Origin: Datura wrightii
Lineage: Eukaryota; Streptophyta; Magnoliopsida; Solanales; Solanaceae
NCBI GenBank assembly: GCA_035772735.1
Contig: JASDFA010000019.1
Coordinates: 38,773,001 to 38,837,000, forward strand
Direction of reading: 5' to 3'
Length of the DNA stretch: 64,000 bases
Positions 45,441 through 57,650 of this stretch are shown one piece after another. Below the pieces are notes generated by a model. It was not told the DNA's origin. It made no database searches and saw only the letters and a program-made list of their open reading frames with translations. The position numbers and the translations under genes are program-made. Each line of letters opens with the position of its first letter. Position 1 is the stretch's first letter.

Positions 45441-47661
45441 TGTCACGATCTGAACATAGGCTCGAATCAAGACACGGGACAAAGTACCCCGAGAGGCTCC
45501 AAATTGACCCATGGCATGAACATAACATCTAACTCATCCAAATAAAATGGAAGATCAACATGAATAACATAGCAGAAGTTTAACCATAACATAACATATG
45601 AATTCATACATAAGTCTAAAGTTAAATACAAACTATGTCCGAAAAGCCTCTAATACTGACGAGTTGATGGGAAAAGACCCCAACTAACTCACTATAGTCT
45701 GAAAACTGAAAATACTGAACATTATCTGAATAGAAATGCCCTTGAAAGATGAGAACTCACCAACTCTAATCGGGAAGTACTAATGCTGGAAATCTGGCTC
45801 TCGGGGGGATTGAGTCTGGATATCGAAGCCTGTATCATAAAATGATACAACACAGAGTATGAGGTCTGTAAGTGGAATGTACCGAGTACGCAAGGTAAGT
45901 AAAACCGCTAAGTAAGTAAGATTATTAAACATAAATAGTATAAAACATAATCAAGATAAGATTCTGAGAGTAGGGCCTGCATGTTATTTTCTGAAATCAT
46001 GATCTGAACATATCTTAATATCATAACTGGATCGAATGACCCAAAGCTAAAAGTTGATAATCATTAGTAAAATTGAACATTGGGTCAAACCTGCTGAAAA
46101 CATAATATTGTGACTGATGAACATGCATAACTGAAATCATGAGGAATAATGGGAGACTCTTCATCTAACTGACATTACCATGATAGAGCTTACATGGTCT
46201 CGACTATCACACTCAAGTGGGCAGAGCCATCCAAAGCTTTTCCAGGGCTAAGGACGCTACCATGATATGGATATCAAGTTCAAAGCCCCTTGGGGGCAGG
46301 GGAAGTTCCAAGGGAGGTCCCAAAGTATATATGTAAACCTATGTTGGCGCATAGTTTTGAGGCACAAGGTTGATTGACCCTTAGCCTCTCGATGCTAGAC
46401 ACTACAACCAAAAACATGCATATGCTCTCCATCATTTTTCAACGAAGCTGAACCATCGTCTAATGATAAAGATGACTCATAACATGCATACATAAATCTG
46501 AAATCATAACTTGAAGAGCCTTGCATACTACAAGCAGAAAATAGTGGGAGTCTAGACTCCAAAATCATGTGGTAAGCTAATTCATGAAATCATAAAAATA
46601 TGCTTGATCATATGGGCTTGCCCAATACTTACACATGCTTGAAATCAACTTGATTCATTTTGAAAGCATTGAACATAGACATGAGTATTTTGAAATCATA
46701 CTTTCTTCATAAACATCTCTTCATACTTGAACACATATCTCATGGATCTCAACTTTCATGAACTTTCATGGATAGGCATCATACTTTAGAAAACTTGAAA
46801 ACATAATTTATAATTTAAAACATTTTAAAATATAGCCCATTTATCATAATTCAATATTCAAAACATTCTTAGATCATACCCATGAACTTAGAGAATTCAC
46901 ACATTGGGTAAAAACCCCATAGAATCATCAATTAGAACTTTCATGAATTGAGAGGGGATTAGGAATGGGTGTGGACTATTGCACCCATTCATAGCCTTAC
47001 AAACCTGAAAAGATCTGATTTCATAACTTCCTTGATTGCCCAATGAGAATTGAGGAAGAACTTTGAAGAAACTAGGCTTGATCACCTCTCAAACCTCTAA
47101 GCTTGCATGCATGAATTAAGATAGGCTTAGAATGACTTAACCCTTCTTAAAACATTTATTCTGAGCTTAAAACAACGTAGTTTACGCCTTAGGAATTACG
47201 AAAAAGCCCTTAATAAATTCGCAGGTAAAAACACACTGTCAGTGCCCACGAGGGACTGGACGACTCGTGGTCTGGGGGATGACTTGTCGTCTGCCTGTCA
47301 TTACTTACACTGCCAAATTTCTTCTAAGGGTCACCACGAGGGACACCACAACTTGTGGTGTACCCGATGATTATTGTTATGACCCATTACCGACACTGTC
47401 GAATTTCTTCATCCTTCATATCACCCTTGACCACGGGTGATCTAATGGATCGTGGTGTTAACTATGACTCATGATCACACTCGTGGTTACCCCAAAATAT
47501 AAAATTTCCAATCATAGTCAAACCCCTCCCCACGAATCACTTAACAACTCGTGGTGTTCCTGACGGGTCACTGGATGACTCGTCCTGTGACCTAGTGCAG
47601 AAAATCCTTTTTTCTCCATTTCAACTCCCGGATCTAATCTTAAGGTTTTTGGGGTATTATA
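45441..47661 (-). repeat. E5 5' LTR (2221 bp)
   Basis: Minus strand from TATAATACCCCAAAAACC (47661) to CGTGACA (45441). It is the complete reference for copies a, b and c. It has the palindromic motif cluster at 47250-47600. Confidence 0.92.
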
Positions 47662-48540
47662 GCCTATTTTTGAGAAATAAGTGGCACCCTATAGTTGGTC
47701 GAACAAGTCATCAATCCTAGGAAGGTGATACTTATTCTTGATAGTGACTTTGTTCAACTGACGGTAATCGATACATATTCGAAGAGTACCATCTTTCTTG
47801 CACACGAAAAGAATTGAAGCACCCTAAGGTGAAACACTAGGTCAAACGAAATCTTTATCTAGAAGATCTCTTAACTGTTCTTTTAATTTTCTTAACTTGG
47901 ATAGATCCATCCTGTATGGTGGAACAGAGAGAGGCTGAGTATTGAAAAGAACATCTACTCCGAAATCTATTTCCCTATCAGGAAGGACTCTGGGAAGATC
48001 ATTTGCAAAAGACCTCTAGAAACTCATTCACAACTGGAACTAACTGAAGGTATGGTGTCTCAACATTAGAGTCTCTACCTCTTACTAAGTGGCAGACACA
48101 CCCCTTAGAAATTAGCTTTCTGGCCTTAAAGTATGAAATAAAACAACCCTTATGCATAATGGGACTGCCTTTCCAAACTAGGACTGACTCATTTGGAAAT
48201 TAGAACTCTACTACTCGTTTCCTACAATTAACTGTGGCGTAATAGGAACACAACCAATATATGTCTTGGATGATATCAAAATCCACCATGTCTAACTCAA
48301 CTAAGTCAGTGATGGTGTCTTTATGATGGACTGAAACTATACAATTTCTGTAGATTCTCTTAGCTAGGACTGACTCACCGACTAGAGTAGAAACATTAAA
48401 AGGCTCTAAGAGTTGTTTTGGGAAAATCTATAAATTGAAGGCTACATAAGGAGTCATAAAAGATAAAGTAGTATCTAGATCAAGTAAAGTATATACATTA
48501 ATAGAGAATATTTTTAACATATAGTGAAAACATTTGGGGA
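47662..48540 (-). pseudogene. pol: E4 protease and start of reverse transcriptase
   Basis: Minus strand: the protease block YTLLDLDTTLSF (about 48470) has the family's DPGAT replaced by DLDTT; LVELDMVDFDIIQDIYW follows (about 48290). RT starts with PDREIDFGVDVL, LRDLLDKDF, FVCKKDGTLRICIDYRQLNK and YHLPRIDDLFDQL, and stops at GATYFSKI (47667), where E5 entered; the frame resumes at 23118. Several stops are present. Confidence 0.8.
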
Positions 48541-49790
48541 GTCCTCCTGATCCTGGCAATTAGACATAGCATACAGACGGTTCTGACCTCCACCAGTCCC
48601 TGAAGTAGTGCCTTTTTTGGCAACTCTTCCTACTAAAAGGGTAGCCCTGCCTTGATGGACAATCCCTCAAGAAGTGGCCCTGTTGGTCGCATCCATAACT
48701 TTCATCTCTGCCGGAACGACACTCAACCAAGTGGCTCCTACCACACTTGCGACATGGAGGATGTTGAGGGGTTCTCTTAATTGTGCTACCCTATATTTGA
48801 GACCTCTGATTGTTCCTATTTCTTAGAGCAGGTGCACTAGTGGCTGACTGTGAATTTCCAGAGGATCTCTTCCGAAAGAAGGACCTATTACTGTTTCTAT
48901 TACTCTATTGTGTGGTCTAATTACCAACTGACATTTTGCTCTTACTCTGATTCTCCTCTCCGTCCTTCTGCTTTTCCTCTTCTAGCTGTTGAGCATATAC
49001 CATAAGTCTGGAGATATCCATGTCACTAATCAATAGTGAGCCCTTACACTCCTTCTCATACTTTCCCAACCCAAATACAAATTTCCTCATTGTGTCTTTC
49101 ATATCTGGTACAATATTCGAAGCATACCTAGACAACTAAGTGAACTTAAGGCTATATTCTTTGATTCTCATGGTAACCTACTTCAAGTTCACAAACTCCT
49201 CTGCCTTCACCTCCTTCAACTTCTGAGAAAGAAGTGGTTCAAGAATGCCTCTTCAGAACTATCCCAGGTTGCTGGAGCTGTACTCTCACCCCATCTCTGC
49301 TCCCATTGATCATATCTACATTTGCAATATCCTTGAGCTGATACGAAGCAAATTCAAATCCTTCTGTTTCTGAGGCATCCATCGCCCTCAAAATCTTCCA
49401 AATGTCATTAATAAAATTCTGGGGGTCCTCATCAATTTTATACCCTGTAAACACTAGTAGGTTCATTCTTAGAAACTCCTTAATTCTCGATGCTCCTAAC
49501 AATTCATGAGGATTGAAACTAGCTGGTCCTGAGCCCTGACGGCCTGACTGAGTTGCAACCAATTGGGTGAGCATATGGATAGCTCCCCTAAACTCTGTCT
49601 CTAAAGTGCTAACTCATGGAGGCTGAGGAACTGGAATTTCTGAAACCCTTCATTAGCAGCTGGTGCATTCTGGGCTCCAACACTAGCATCCTGAACTATA
49701 GTGTGTGCTCCATTCCTGATCTGCATCCTAGTCAAGGGTGGCAGACTTGTTGTATTATTTCCAGCAAAAACCTCAACATAGCAGCATTCC
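48541..49790 (-). pseudogene. gag: E4 gag with one damaged knuckle
   Basis: Minus strand: RIKEFLRMNLLVFTGYKIDE (about 49490), FEFASYQLKDIANV, then MSRYASNIVPDMKDTMRKFV (49135) and a charged stretch EEEKQKDGEENQSKSK. The knuckles lie at 48655-48755: CRKCGRSHLVEC is complete, while the second reads SYGCDQQGHFLRDC with the first Cys replaced by Ser. The start codon is not clear. Leader is at 49791-50018. Confidence 0.75.
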
Positions 49791-50018
49791 TATGATTAGT
49801 GATACAATTCGGAGGTATGGTTTACAGCACGTGAATGTACAAGTTAGGAGAAAATCTTCATAGAGTTAAACTCTATTGTACGAACTAGAGTATGAAAGAA
49901 GGCAGGTGCTTCCTAACGCCCTATAGTCTCCCAATTATATATGTGGCGTGCTTCACACCTATGAGAAGAACACTACTAGACGTGATTCATAGACATCCTA
50001 GGACTCTTTGAACCTAAA

Positions 50019-50030
50019 GCTCTAATACTA
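50019..50030 (-). other. E4 primer-binding site, decayed
   Basis: Minus strand TAGTATTAGAGC; two changes from TGGTATCAGAGC, both of the C-to-T / G-to-A kind. Confidence 0.75.
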
Positions 50031-50034
50031 AGTT

Positions 50035-52016
50035 TGTCAAACCCCGAGCCTACACCCTGGGCCTTGCCGACACTCAGACCACCTAGTGGTCCAAGCGAAC
50101 CCTTGGCTTGACTTAATATTAGCTAAGATTCATAATAAAATAAATATAGAAGCAATAACTGAAGTGAGCTCAATTTATTAAAATAACATATACTAACTGA
50201 AACTGAAAAATAATATTAAAAAGTAACATTTATGAGTCAACTCTCTAACTATTCTATGGAGTCTCTAATAATTAAAAGATAGGTGTTGGGACAAAGCTCC
50301 CAACGGCTACCTTAAGCTCTATTAAAATAAAATAAGCATAACTGAGACTCTTCAGATGTAGGAAGCTTCACCAAAGCTGAAAAGATGAGATCCTAGTGAT
50401 GCATCTGCTGTTGATTCTGTCTACCTGAATCTACGTGATAATGAGATGAAATGCCAATTTACAGTATATAAAATGGCTGAATGAAACAATAGGTAAACAA
50501 GAGTATCTAAACTAATCCAGTAAATTGACTGAATCTGAAACCCTGAATGATATATCAAAACTCAAGTATGAAAGATGTGTAGACAGTTATGCAATAACAC
50601 TATGCATCAAAACAAGCTCTGAAAATACATGTATACACACACACACACACTCTTTAGTTTGGAGTTTCTCATAATAGACATACATCATGAATGAGCGCAT
50701 AATGTCCAACTTTTTGCCCAAGATGGGAGAGTTGTCCAATTCCTTGCCAGGGCAGAGATGAACTAAACTGTGGATCCATAATAAGTCCTTACCAGGGGCT
50801 GTCTGAGGAGTCACCCGAAGTAACAACACAATCCTAACCTACACTAGCTACGTAGTTCTGGGGCTTATAAGTTATCTGAACCCTTCACCCATCTTGGTGC
50901 TAAATAATCCTCGCAAAACTATGTTCATATAAATATGCCTATCTGAGGCAGCTAAAAACATCTTTTATAAAGCACTTTAGCTATAGTTATAATAGATGTT
51001 TTAAAAACTTTATTGAGCCTTGGGTCAAAAATCTATACTTTGGAAATTGGTGAGCTTCTATGCTTAAGATCTTTGTATAAAACTTGTGAGCCTCTATGCT
51101 CAAAATCTTTGAATTCACAAGATTAAGACTTTACTTAGCTTTTGAAAATCATGCCAGAAGCTAAACTTTTTGCCTAAAATCTCTTTATGAAAAACTCTCT
51201 AAAAATCTACTCAATTTTAGTTATGAAAATAATGCATTTATCTCATAATACAAAACTTTCAAAAATAATGACTTTCATGCAATTAGGTCTATGGGATAAG
51301 AGACATGAATCAAAATAAATCAACCAAGAGAGTAAGGATTATAATCAATAATCAAGATATACAAAGATACAACACAATATGGTGAAGAATTCAATCAATG
51401 AACAATTCAACTTATAGGAAAGAAGACCAAATCAAGAAATTAGGCAAAAACCCTAGTTTTAACTTCAATGGAATCTTTACTAGATGTACGACATGAGGAA
51501 GAATGAAATTTCTCACTATGATTAGCCTTACATACCTGGAACGAAGGACCCTTGACTCTAACTTAAAAATCCCTAGATTGAAGATGAAGAATCCTAACCT
51601 TCTTGGGAGCTTAATGAGTCTTGAATTTACATTGTTATGAGAAGGAATGAGAGTTTAGACTAATAAAACCCCTTAAATATCCACCTAAGGAATCCCAAAA
51701 TAATCTAGTTTAGGTGGTAAAAATATAGAAAATTACTAAAATAATTCTGAAATTTCGTCTGAAGAAACTGTCGCATAGTGACGACGATTCATTTCCATGA
51801 GTCATCCGGTATGACTACGACTTGTGGTGACCTCTCATGGTCACCAAAGCATTTTGATCAGTTTCTGATCTTTATGTCACAGATAGATAGGATAAGTCGT
51901 CCCTTGTCTCAACAAGTCGTGACATCCACCTGTGACTGTTGGAGCCAAATCAGACACTTTTTGAACCTTAAACCACAACCAGATAGGATGGTTCATACTA
52001 CTGTATGATGTATCTT
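50035..52016 (-). repeat. E4 5' LTR (outer end uncertain)
   Basis: It starts TGTCAAACCCCGAGCC next to the primer site. The outer end should read ...TACA, but E7 starts at 52017 and no clear LTR start is seen, so E7 may lie inside this LTR. A degenerate motif cluster with GACTTGTGGTGACC is at 51775-51960. Confidence 0.75.
50635..50650 (+). repeat. (AC)n microsatellite inside the E4 LTR
   Basis: Eight AC units follow CATGTAT. It is likely a later expansion. Confidence 0.9.
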
Positions 52017-54013
52017 TGTCATGATCCAAGTTTGCACCCTGGACATGACACGGTATTTAGAGTCATGGATGACCCCAAGTTACCCATGGCATAACATATA
52101 ACCAACATAATGAAATTTGAATAGAAAGAAATTTAGTGGAAGTACAAGCATCATTCATTCTAAGAAATATAAATATTTCAAACTGTCACTAATTGTCAAA
52201 AATAGAATACCATAATTATGTCTGAAAGCATCTACTAACGATGAGTTTCTGGGATAAAAGCCTTAGCTAACTCGAATATCTGCAACTAAAACTGAAAATG
52301 ACTAGCACTGAAGATGAAAGCTACGATCCTAGGGAGATGAGGACTCACCAAAGATTAATGCTGGTGCTGAATTTGAAGGAGAACTAACCGAGTTGCTGGG
52401 ACTGAGAACCTGAACCTATATCATAAAATGATATAGCATAGGAGGTATGCATCAATATGTTGAATGTACTGAGTATGCGAGATATAAGTTAAACATAGGA
52501 ACATTGAAAATCTGCAAACTATACTGACAAGACATGCAATGACCATATCTAGAATCATAAGTACTGAAAGAATCTGAAATCTGATAATACTATAAGTACT
52601 AATAACTGTCTGAAGGTCATATGCATATCCTGAAATCTAGAAGACTGAACTGAACTGGACTGGGTTGTATTATGGGAGAGACTATAACTGGCATGCAACC
52701 ACATGAGCTAAACATGGAGTCTGATGTATACCCCTCATCGGAGAAGGCCCACTATACCTTGCCAGGGTATCGTAGCTGAACTGAGTGATCACTGTCTGGG
52801 GCCTGTTCGGGCTAATAACCTAAGATAGTGACATAGTTCTGGGAATCTGGGTTCGCTGAACCCGGGCTCGCTCAGTGCCAAATACTACTCCCAACTAGAA
52901 ATCCTATATGAGTCTAACTATGATGATAGCTCAAAACTGGTGTCCTAAGACTAAGTCAGAACTACTTATCTGGAAGTGTCTTGAGCATCTGAGGACCTAA
53001 AAGAAACTATGTTCTAAGACTTGTTAGAGTTGCTTTATCTGAAAGCGTCGTAACTGTCTAAAGAACAAATATTAAGATGATAAACTGATATTATTGAGTT
53101 TACTGAGTTTTCCAAAAGACTGGTAAAAATCAAACTGACCAGCTGACCATTCGGGGAAATACTAAGTTCATTCAACAATCTGGAAATACTAACTTTAAAT
53201 TGAAACATACATGTTGAGGAATTTTGTTAAAATAGTATTTCATGAAAAATATAATTTCTAGAATTTTAGGCTAGGGTTACTAAAGAATTTGGGACACAAA
53301 GGTGAGAGGAAACCTTTGTTGAAGTCCCACATACCTAAAGAAGATTTTCCATAAGAAAATCCTTGAGATTCTGAGAAGAAATCGAAACCCTTGTTCTTGC
53401 CTTGGACTTTCTGTTTGAGTTTTCACGGAGGAATTCCAAGAGAGAGGTAGGAATGAGGGAGGAATGTCGTATATCCCTCTAAATTGATCAAATATATTCA
53501 CAAAATGACATAGTTTAGGGATCAAAAGAGTGGGAATATACGAGAATACCCATGGGTAAATAATTTGAAATCTGAAACTCCTGGGTCGCGACGCATCTGA
53601 CGGGACAAGTGACGGACCGTCGCAAGCCTGACGGTCTATCATCTCCACTGTCGGGCTTAAAAATAATTACCCTAAACTTTGCCCTAAGTGATAGTCAGGG
53701 TGACGGGATGTTAGTCACTTGACAAACCGTCATCCTCTACGTCGGCCTTAAGAAGATGACCTGGAGTTCTTGACCTAAGTGACGGTTGGCATGACGGGCC
53801 GTCACTTATTTGACAGTTTGTCGGTAGCTCCATCGACCTAAAGCTAAAGAGACCCAACCTCAACGGACCCAGTGACAGTGTCATTTGTCTGATGGCCGTC
53901 AAATCCACCATCTGAGGTGCGATGAGCCGTCACTTCCCCCGTCACTCCAGCACCAGGTCTGCAACTGTGATTCTTTTACTGCAACATTTCACTGCGGAGT
54001 CTGAGGTGTTACA
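52017..54013 (-). repeat. E7 3' LTR (1997 bp)
   Basis: Minus strand TGTAACACCTCAGACTCC (54013) to GGATCATGACA (52017). It has a dense cluster of GTGACGG / CCGTCAC inverted units at 53580-53960. The inner part matches 59058-59746. The polypurine tract (minus strand CCAAGGGGAAGAT, about 54015-54029) abuts it. Confidence 0.9.
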
Positions 54014-55680
54014 ATATCTTCCCCTTGGGAATATTCATCCTTGAATGGAGGCTAACTAGGCTGAAAAGGGTAGGGAAGGAGCTACAATCCCAAAACTGAG
54101 AACTATAGACTGAAATTAATGGAGTGACTGGCTCCAGACTGAAATACATGACTGGGCTGAATTCATAAATTGTAACCACATGCTATGACATGAAAGGAAC
54201 TGATAGGCATGATCTTAACAAGAAACTAGATAGAGTTCTAAGGAGGAAACCTGTACTAAAAGCTGAAACTGAGCTGGAAGGGAATAAGTGAATGTACTTA
54301 GCCATCATGTCCTCTTCTGCTTCTTATGTAGCTTCATCAACTAGTTGTTTCCTCCATAAGACCTTTACTGAAGTGACTTCCTTATTTCTCAACTAACGTG
54401 ACAGTCTAGAATTTGAACAGGAACATCTTCGTAAGAGAGACTATCCTTTACACCCATACTCTCTAATGGTACAACTGAAGCCATATCACCGATGCATTTC
54501 TTTAACAAAGACACATGAAAAATTGGGTTCACGATGCTAACTCTGCAGGCAACTCCAGATCATAAGCCATATTGCCAATGCATCTCAGGATTCTGTGGGG
54601 ACCAATATATTTGGGACTGAGATTTCCTTTCTTCTTGAATCTCATCACCCCTTTTATAGGTGAAATTTTCAAGTATACCTAATCATCCACAGTAAACTCC
54701 AAATATCTCCTCCTTACATCTACATTCGATTTTTGTCGACTTGGAGCTATTTGCAGTCGTTCCTTGATAAGTTAAACCTTCTACAGGGCCTCATGTACTG
54801 ACTCAGGTCCTATCAAGGTAGTTTTACCAACCTCAAACCACCCTATAGGAGATCTACACCTCCTACCAGATAATGCCTCGAACGGGGCCATCTGAATACT
54901 AGAGCGGTAATTTTTGTTGTATGCAAATTCAATGAAAGGTAGGTGATCATCCCAACTACCCTTGAAGTTGATCACACAAGCCTTCAACATATCCGCCAAT
55001 GTCTGAATCATCCGCTTAGCCTGTCCATCGGTCTATGGGTGGAAAGTCGTGCGGAGCTTGAGTTGAGAACCAAGTCCTTTCTGAAAAGACTTCCAGAAGT
55101 ATGAAGTGAACTGAGTACCCTTATCTAAGATAATGGACAAGGGAACCCCATGTAGTCTGACTAACTCCTGGATGTACAGTCTAGCATAATCCTCTACTAA
55201 GTATGTGGTCTTAACTGGTAGAAATGTGTCGACTTAGTCATCTGGTCTACGAAGTCACGTTGTCGGCGAGTACGAGGTAGGCCTGTGATAAAGTCCATAT
55301 TCACTTCTTCCCACTTCCAAGTAGGAATATTAATATCCTGATTCATAACCACAGGTCTTTGATGTTCAACCTTGACCTGCTGACGATTTGGACACTTAGC
55401 CATGAATTCTGCAATGTCCTTCTTCATGCCATTCCACCAGTAGATTTCCTGTAGATCATGGTACATCTTGGTGGCATGGGTGGATGGATTACCTGGTGCT
55501 GTGAGCTTCCATTAGTATCTGCTGCCTCAAATCATCCACATCTGGAACACACAACCTGCCCTAGTAACGGAGCACACCATCTCCCTCTTTAGAGAATGCT
55601 TCCACCTCTTTCCTTAGGACTTATTTCTTTAGCTTGAGAAAAATTGGGTCTTCATCCAGCTTTGACTTAACCTCCACCAC
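54014..55680 (-). pseudogene. pol: E7 integrase and degraded C-terminal region
   Basis: Minus strand: zinc-finger part YHDLQEIYWWNGMKKDIAEF and AKCPNRQQ (55400), where the last zinc Cys is Arg. The core has NMDFITGLPRTR (55300), and the APFEALSGRRCRSPIGWFEV block is at 54900-54840. Below 54750 the C-terminal domain and chromodomain region (54250-54700) are readable only in scraps, such as RRYLEFTVDD and the LRNKEVTSVKVLWR-like block near 54370. Confidence 0.75.
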
Positions 55681-57060
55681 CAGGGAGGATTCTGACCCAC
55701 TCTAGACTACAACTCCACCATCTGCTGACTCAACCAACTGGACCCCTAACTGAGCCAGTCTGTGAACATCTCTAACCAGTTCTTTCTTATCATCCTTAAA
55801 ATGAGCAACACTCCCCATAGACGATCTGCTGAGGGCATCAACCACTACATTGGCCTTACCTCGATGATACAAAGCGCTCATGTCATAGTCTTTCAACAAC
55901 TCTAAGCACCTTCTCTGATGCAGATTCAAGTCTTTCTGGCTGAACATATACTGTAAACTCCTGTGATCAGTAAAAACATCCACCTGAACCCCATAAAGAT
56001 AGTGCCTCCAAATCTTCAAAGTGAACACTACCATTGCCAATTCAAGATCATGAGTTAGATAGTTCTTCTCATGAACTTTGAGCTGTATAAAACTGTAAGC
56101 TATAGCTTGACCATGCTGCATCAAAACACAACCAAGGTCAAATCTGGAGGCATCATAGTAGATCACAAACCCTTCTGAACCTTCAAGAGTCAGAACTGGG
56201 GCTGTGGTGAGTTGAGTCTTCAGCTCCTGAAAGCTCCTCTCACATGCATCAGACCACTTAAACTTCACCTTCTTCTGAGTTAGTTTGGTCAAATGGGAGG
56301 CAATAGAGGAGAACCTTTCAATGAACTGTCTGTAATAGCCGACTAAGCCTAAGAAACTCTTAATGTATGATGGAGAAGTGGGTCTTGGTCAGTCCTTGAC
56401 TACCGCTATCTTTTGAGAATCCACCTGAATACCCTCTTTAGGATCCACATGGCCAAGGAAGGAAACTAATTTCAGCCAGAATTCACACTTGCTATATTTA
56501 GCGAATAATAAGCAGTCCTCGAGAGTTTGCAAAACTATTCTCAGATGATTTGCACGCTCCTCCTCTATTTTGGAGTAAACCAAAATATCATCTATAGTGA
56601 TAATAACGAACATGTTAAGGTACGGCTTGAATACCCTATTCATCAAATCCACAAAAGCAAAAGGAGCATTACTTAGTCTAAAAGACATAATATGAATTCA
56701 TAGTGATCATACCGAGTTCTGAAGGCTATTTTTGAAATGTCACATTCTCTGACCCTGAGCTGGTGGTATCCTAATTTGAGATCTATCTTGGAAAAATAAC
56801 TAGCTCCCTGAAGTTGGTCAAACAAGTCATCAATCCTTAGTAGAGGATAACTATTCTTGACTGTGACTTTGTTCAGCTGACGGTAGTCGATGCACATTTT
56901 AAGTGTACCGTCTTTTGCACGAATAGGACTAGGGCACCCCACGAAGAGATACTGGGCCTGATGAAGCCCTTATCTAGAAGGTCTTTCAGCTATTCCTTCA
57001 ACTCCTTAAGCTTAACTGGAGCCATTATGTAAGGAAGAATAGAGATGGGATAGAAATCTG
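55681..57060 (-). pseudogene. pol: E7 reverse transcriptase and RNase H
   Basis: Minus strand: KDGTLKMCIDYRQLNKVTVK and YPLLRIDDLFDQLQGASYFS (56940-56800). The catalytic block IITIDDILVY (56590-56615) keeps both Asp. The thumb and connection have EFWLKLVSFLGHVDPKEGIQ; RNase H (56292-55702) has VIYYDASRFDLGCVLMQHGQ, THDLELAMVVFTLKIWRHYL and FTDHRSLQYMF. Shifts near 56690 and 56300 break the frame. Confidence 0.85.
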
Positions 57061-57650
57061 GAAGAAGGTCAATGCAGAAGTCTATTTCTCGCCCGGGAGG
57101 GACTTTGGGAAGAATTCGGGAAACACATCAGGAAACTTACTTATAATTGGAACTAACTAAAATGTCGGGGTCTCAGAACTAGAATCTTTGACCCTAACCA
57201 GGTGATATATATACCCCTTTAGAGATCATCTTACTAGCCTAAGTTATGAAATGAAACGACTCTTAGACGCTGAAGTACTATCCTTCCACTCTAGGACTGG
57301 CTCATTAGGAAACTGAAACCTGATGACCCTAGTTCTGCAATTAACTGAAGCATAACAAGAATGCAGTCAGTCCATGCCAAGGATGAGGTCGAAGCCGACT
57401 ATATCTAGCTCTACTAGATCAACTGAGGTGACTTTATTCAACACTATGATCAGATAATTTCTATACACTCTGCTAGCTCTAACTAACTCACCCCCGAAGT
57501 AGAAACTGAAAATGGCTCTGAGAGGATTTTTGGACTTATATCAAACTGAACAGCAATGTAAGGAGTCATGAAGGAAAGTGTGGCTCATGGATCTAATAAA
57601 TCATACACCTATCTGAAAAAGATGTAACATACCAGCCACTATGTCAGATG
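57061..57650 (-). pseudogene. E7 protease, stop in the active site
   Basis: Minus strand: YDLLDP*ATLSF (about 57590): the Gly codon of the DPGAT block is a TGA. The later block LVELDIVGFDLILGMD ends in a TGA where Trp is usual (about 57370). Confidence 0.8.

Larger units (their letters stand above)
23119..47661 (-). mobile_element. E5: chromovirus-like element turned into a deleted tandem array, with E6 inside
   Basis: On the minus strand: 5' LTR (47661-45441), one complete internal region (45440-29875, interrupted by E6), LTR copy a (29874-28586), a gag/protease fragment (28585-28026), LTR copy b (28025-26331), primer site and gag/protease (26330-24890), and LTR copy c (24889-23119). A single target duplication brackets the whole. 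This order fits LTR-int-LTR-int-LTR-int-LTR with three later deletions. Confidence 0.8.
22033..52016 (-). mobile_element. E4: oldest host element, chromovirus-like, split by E2 and E5
   Basis: Two pieces join logically: 47662-52016 (start of RT, protease, gag, primer site, 5' LTR) and 22033-23118 (rest of RT, RNase H). The join falls inside the FSKIDL block of reverse transcriptase, with target duplication GTCTA (23114-23118) / GCCTA (47662-47666) around E5. The 3' part continues off-window left of E2. The right limit, 52016, is where the E7 LTR begins. Confidence 0.8.

Noticed and set aside
50635..50650. AC repeat as a regulatory element
   Set aside because: Short simple repeat within a decayed LTR; nothing supports a function.
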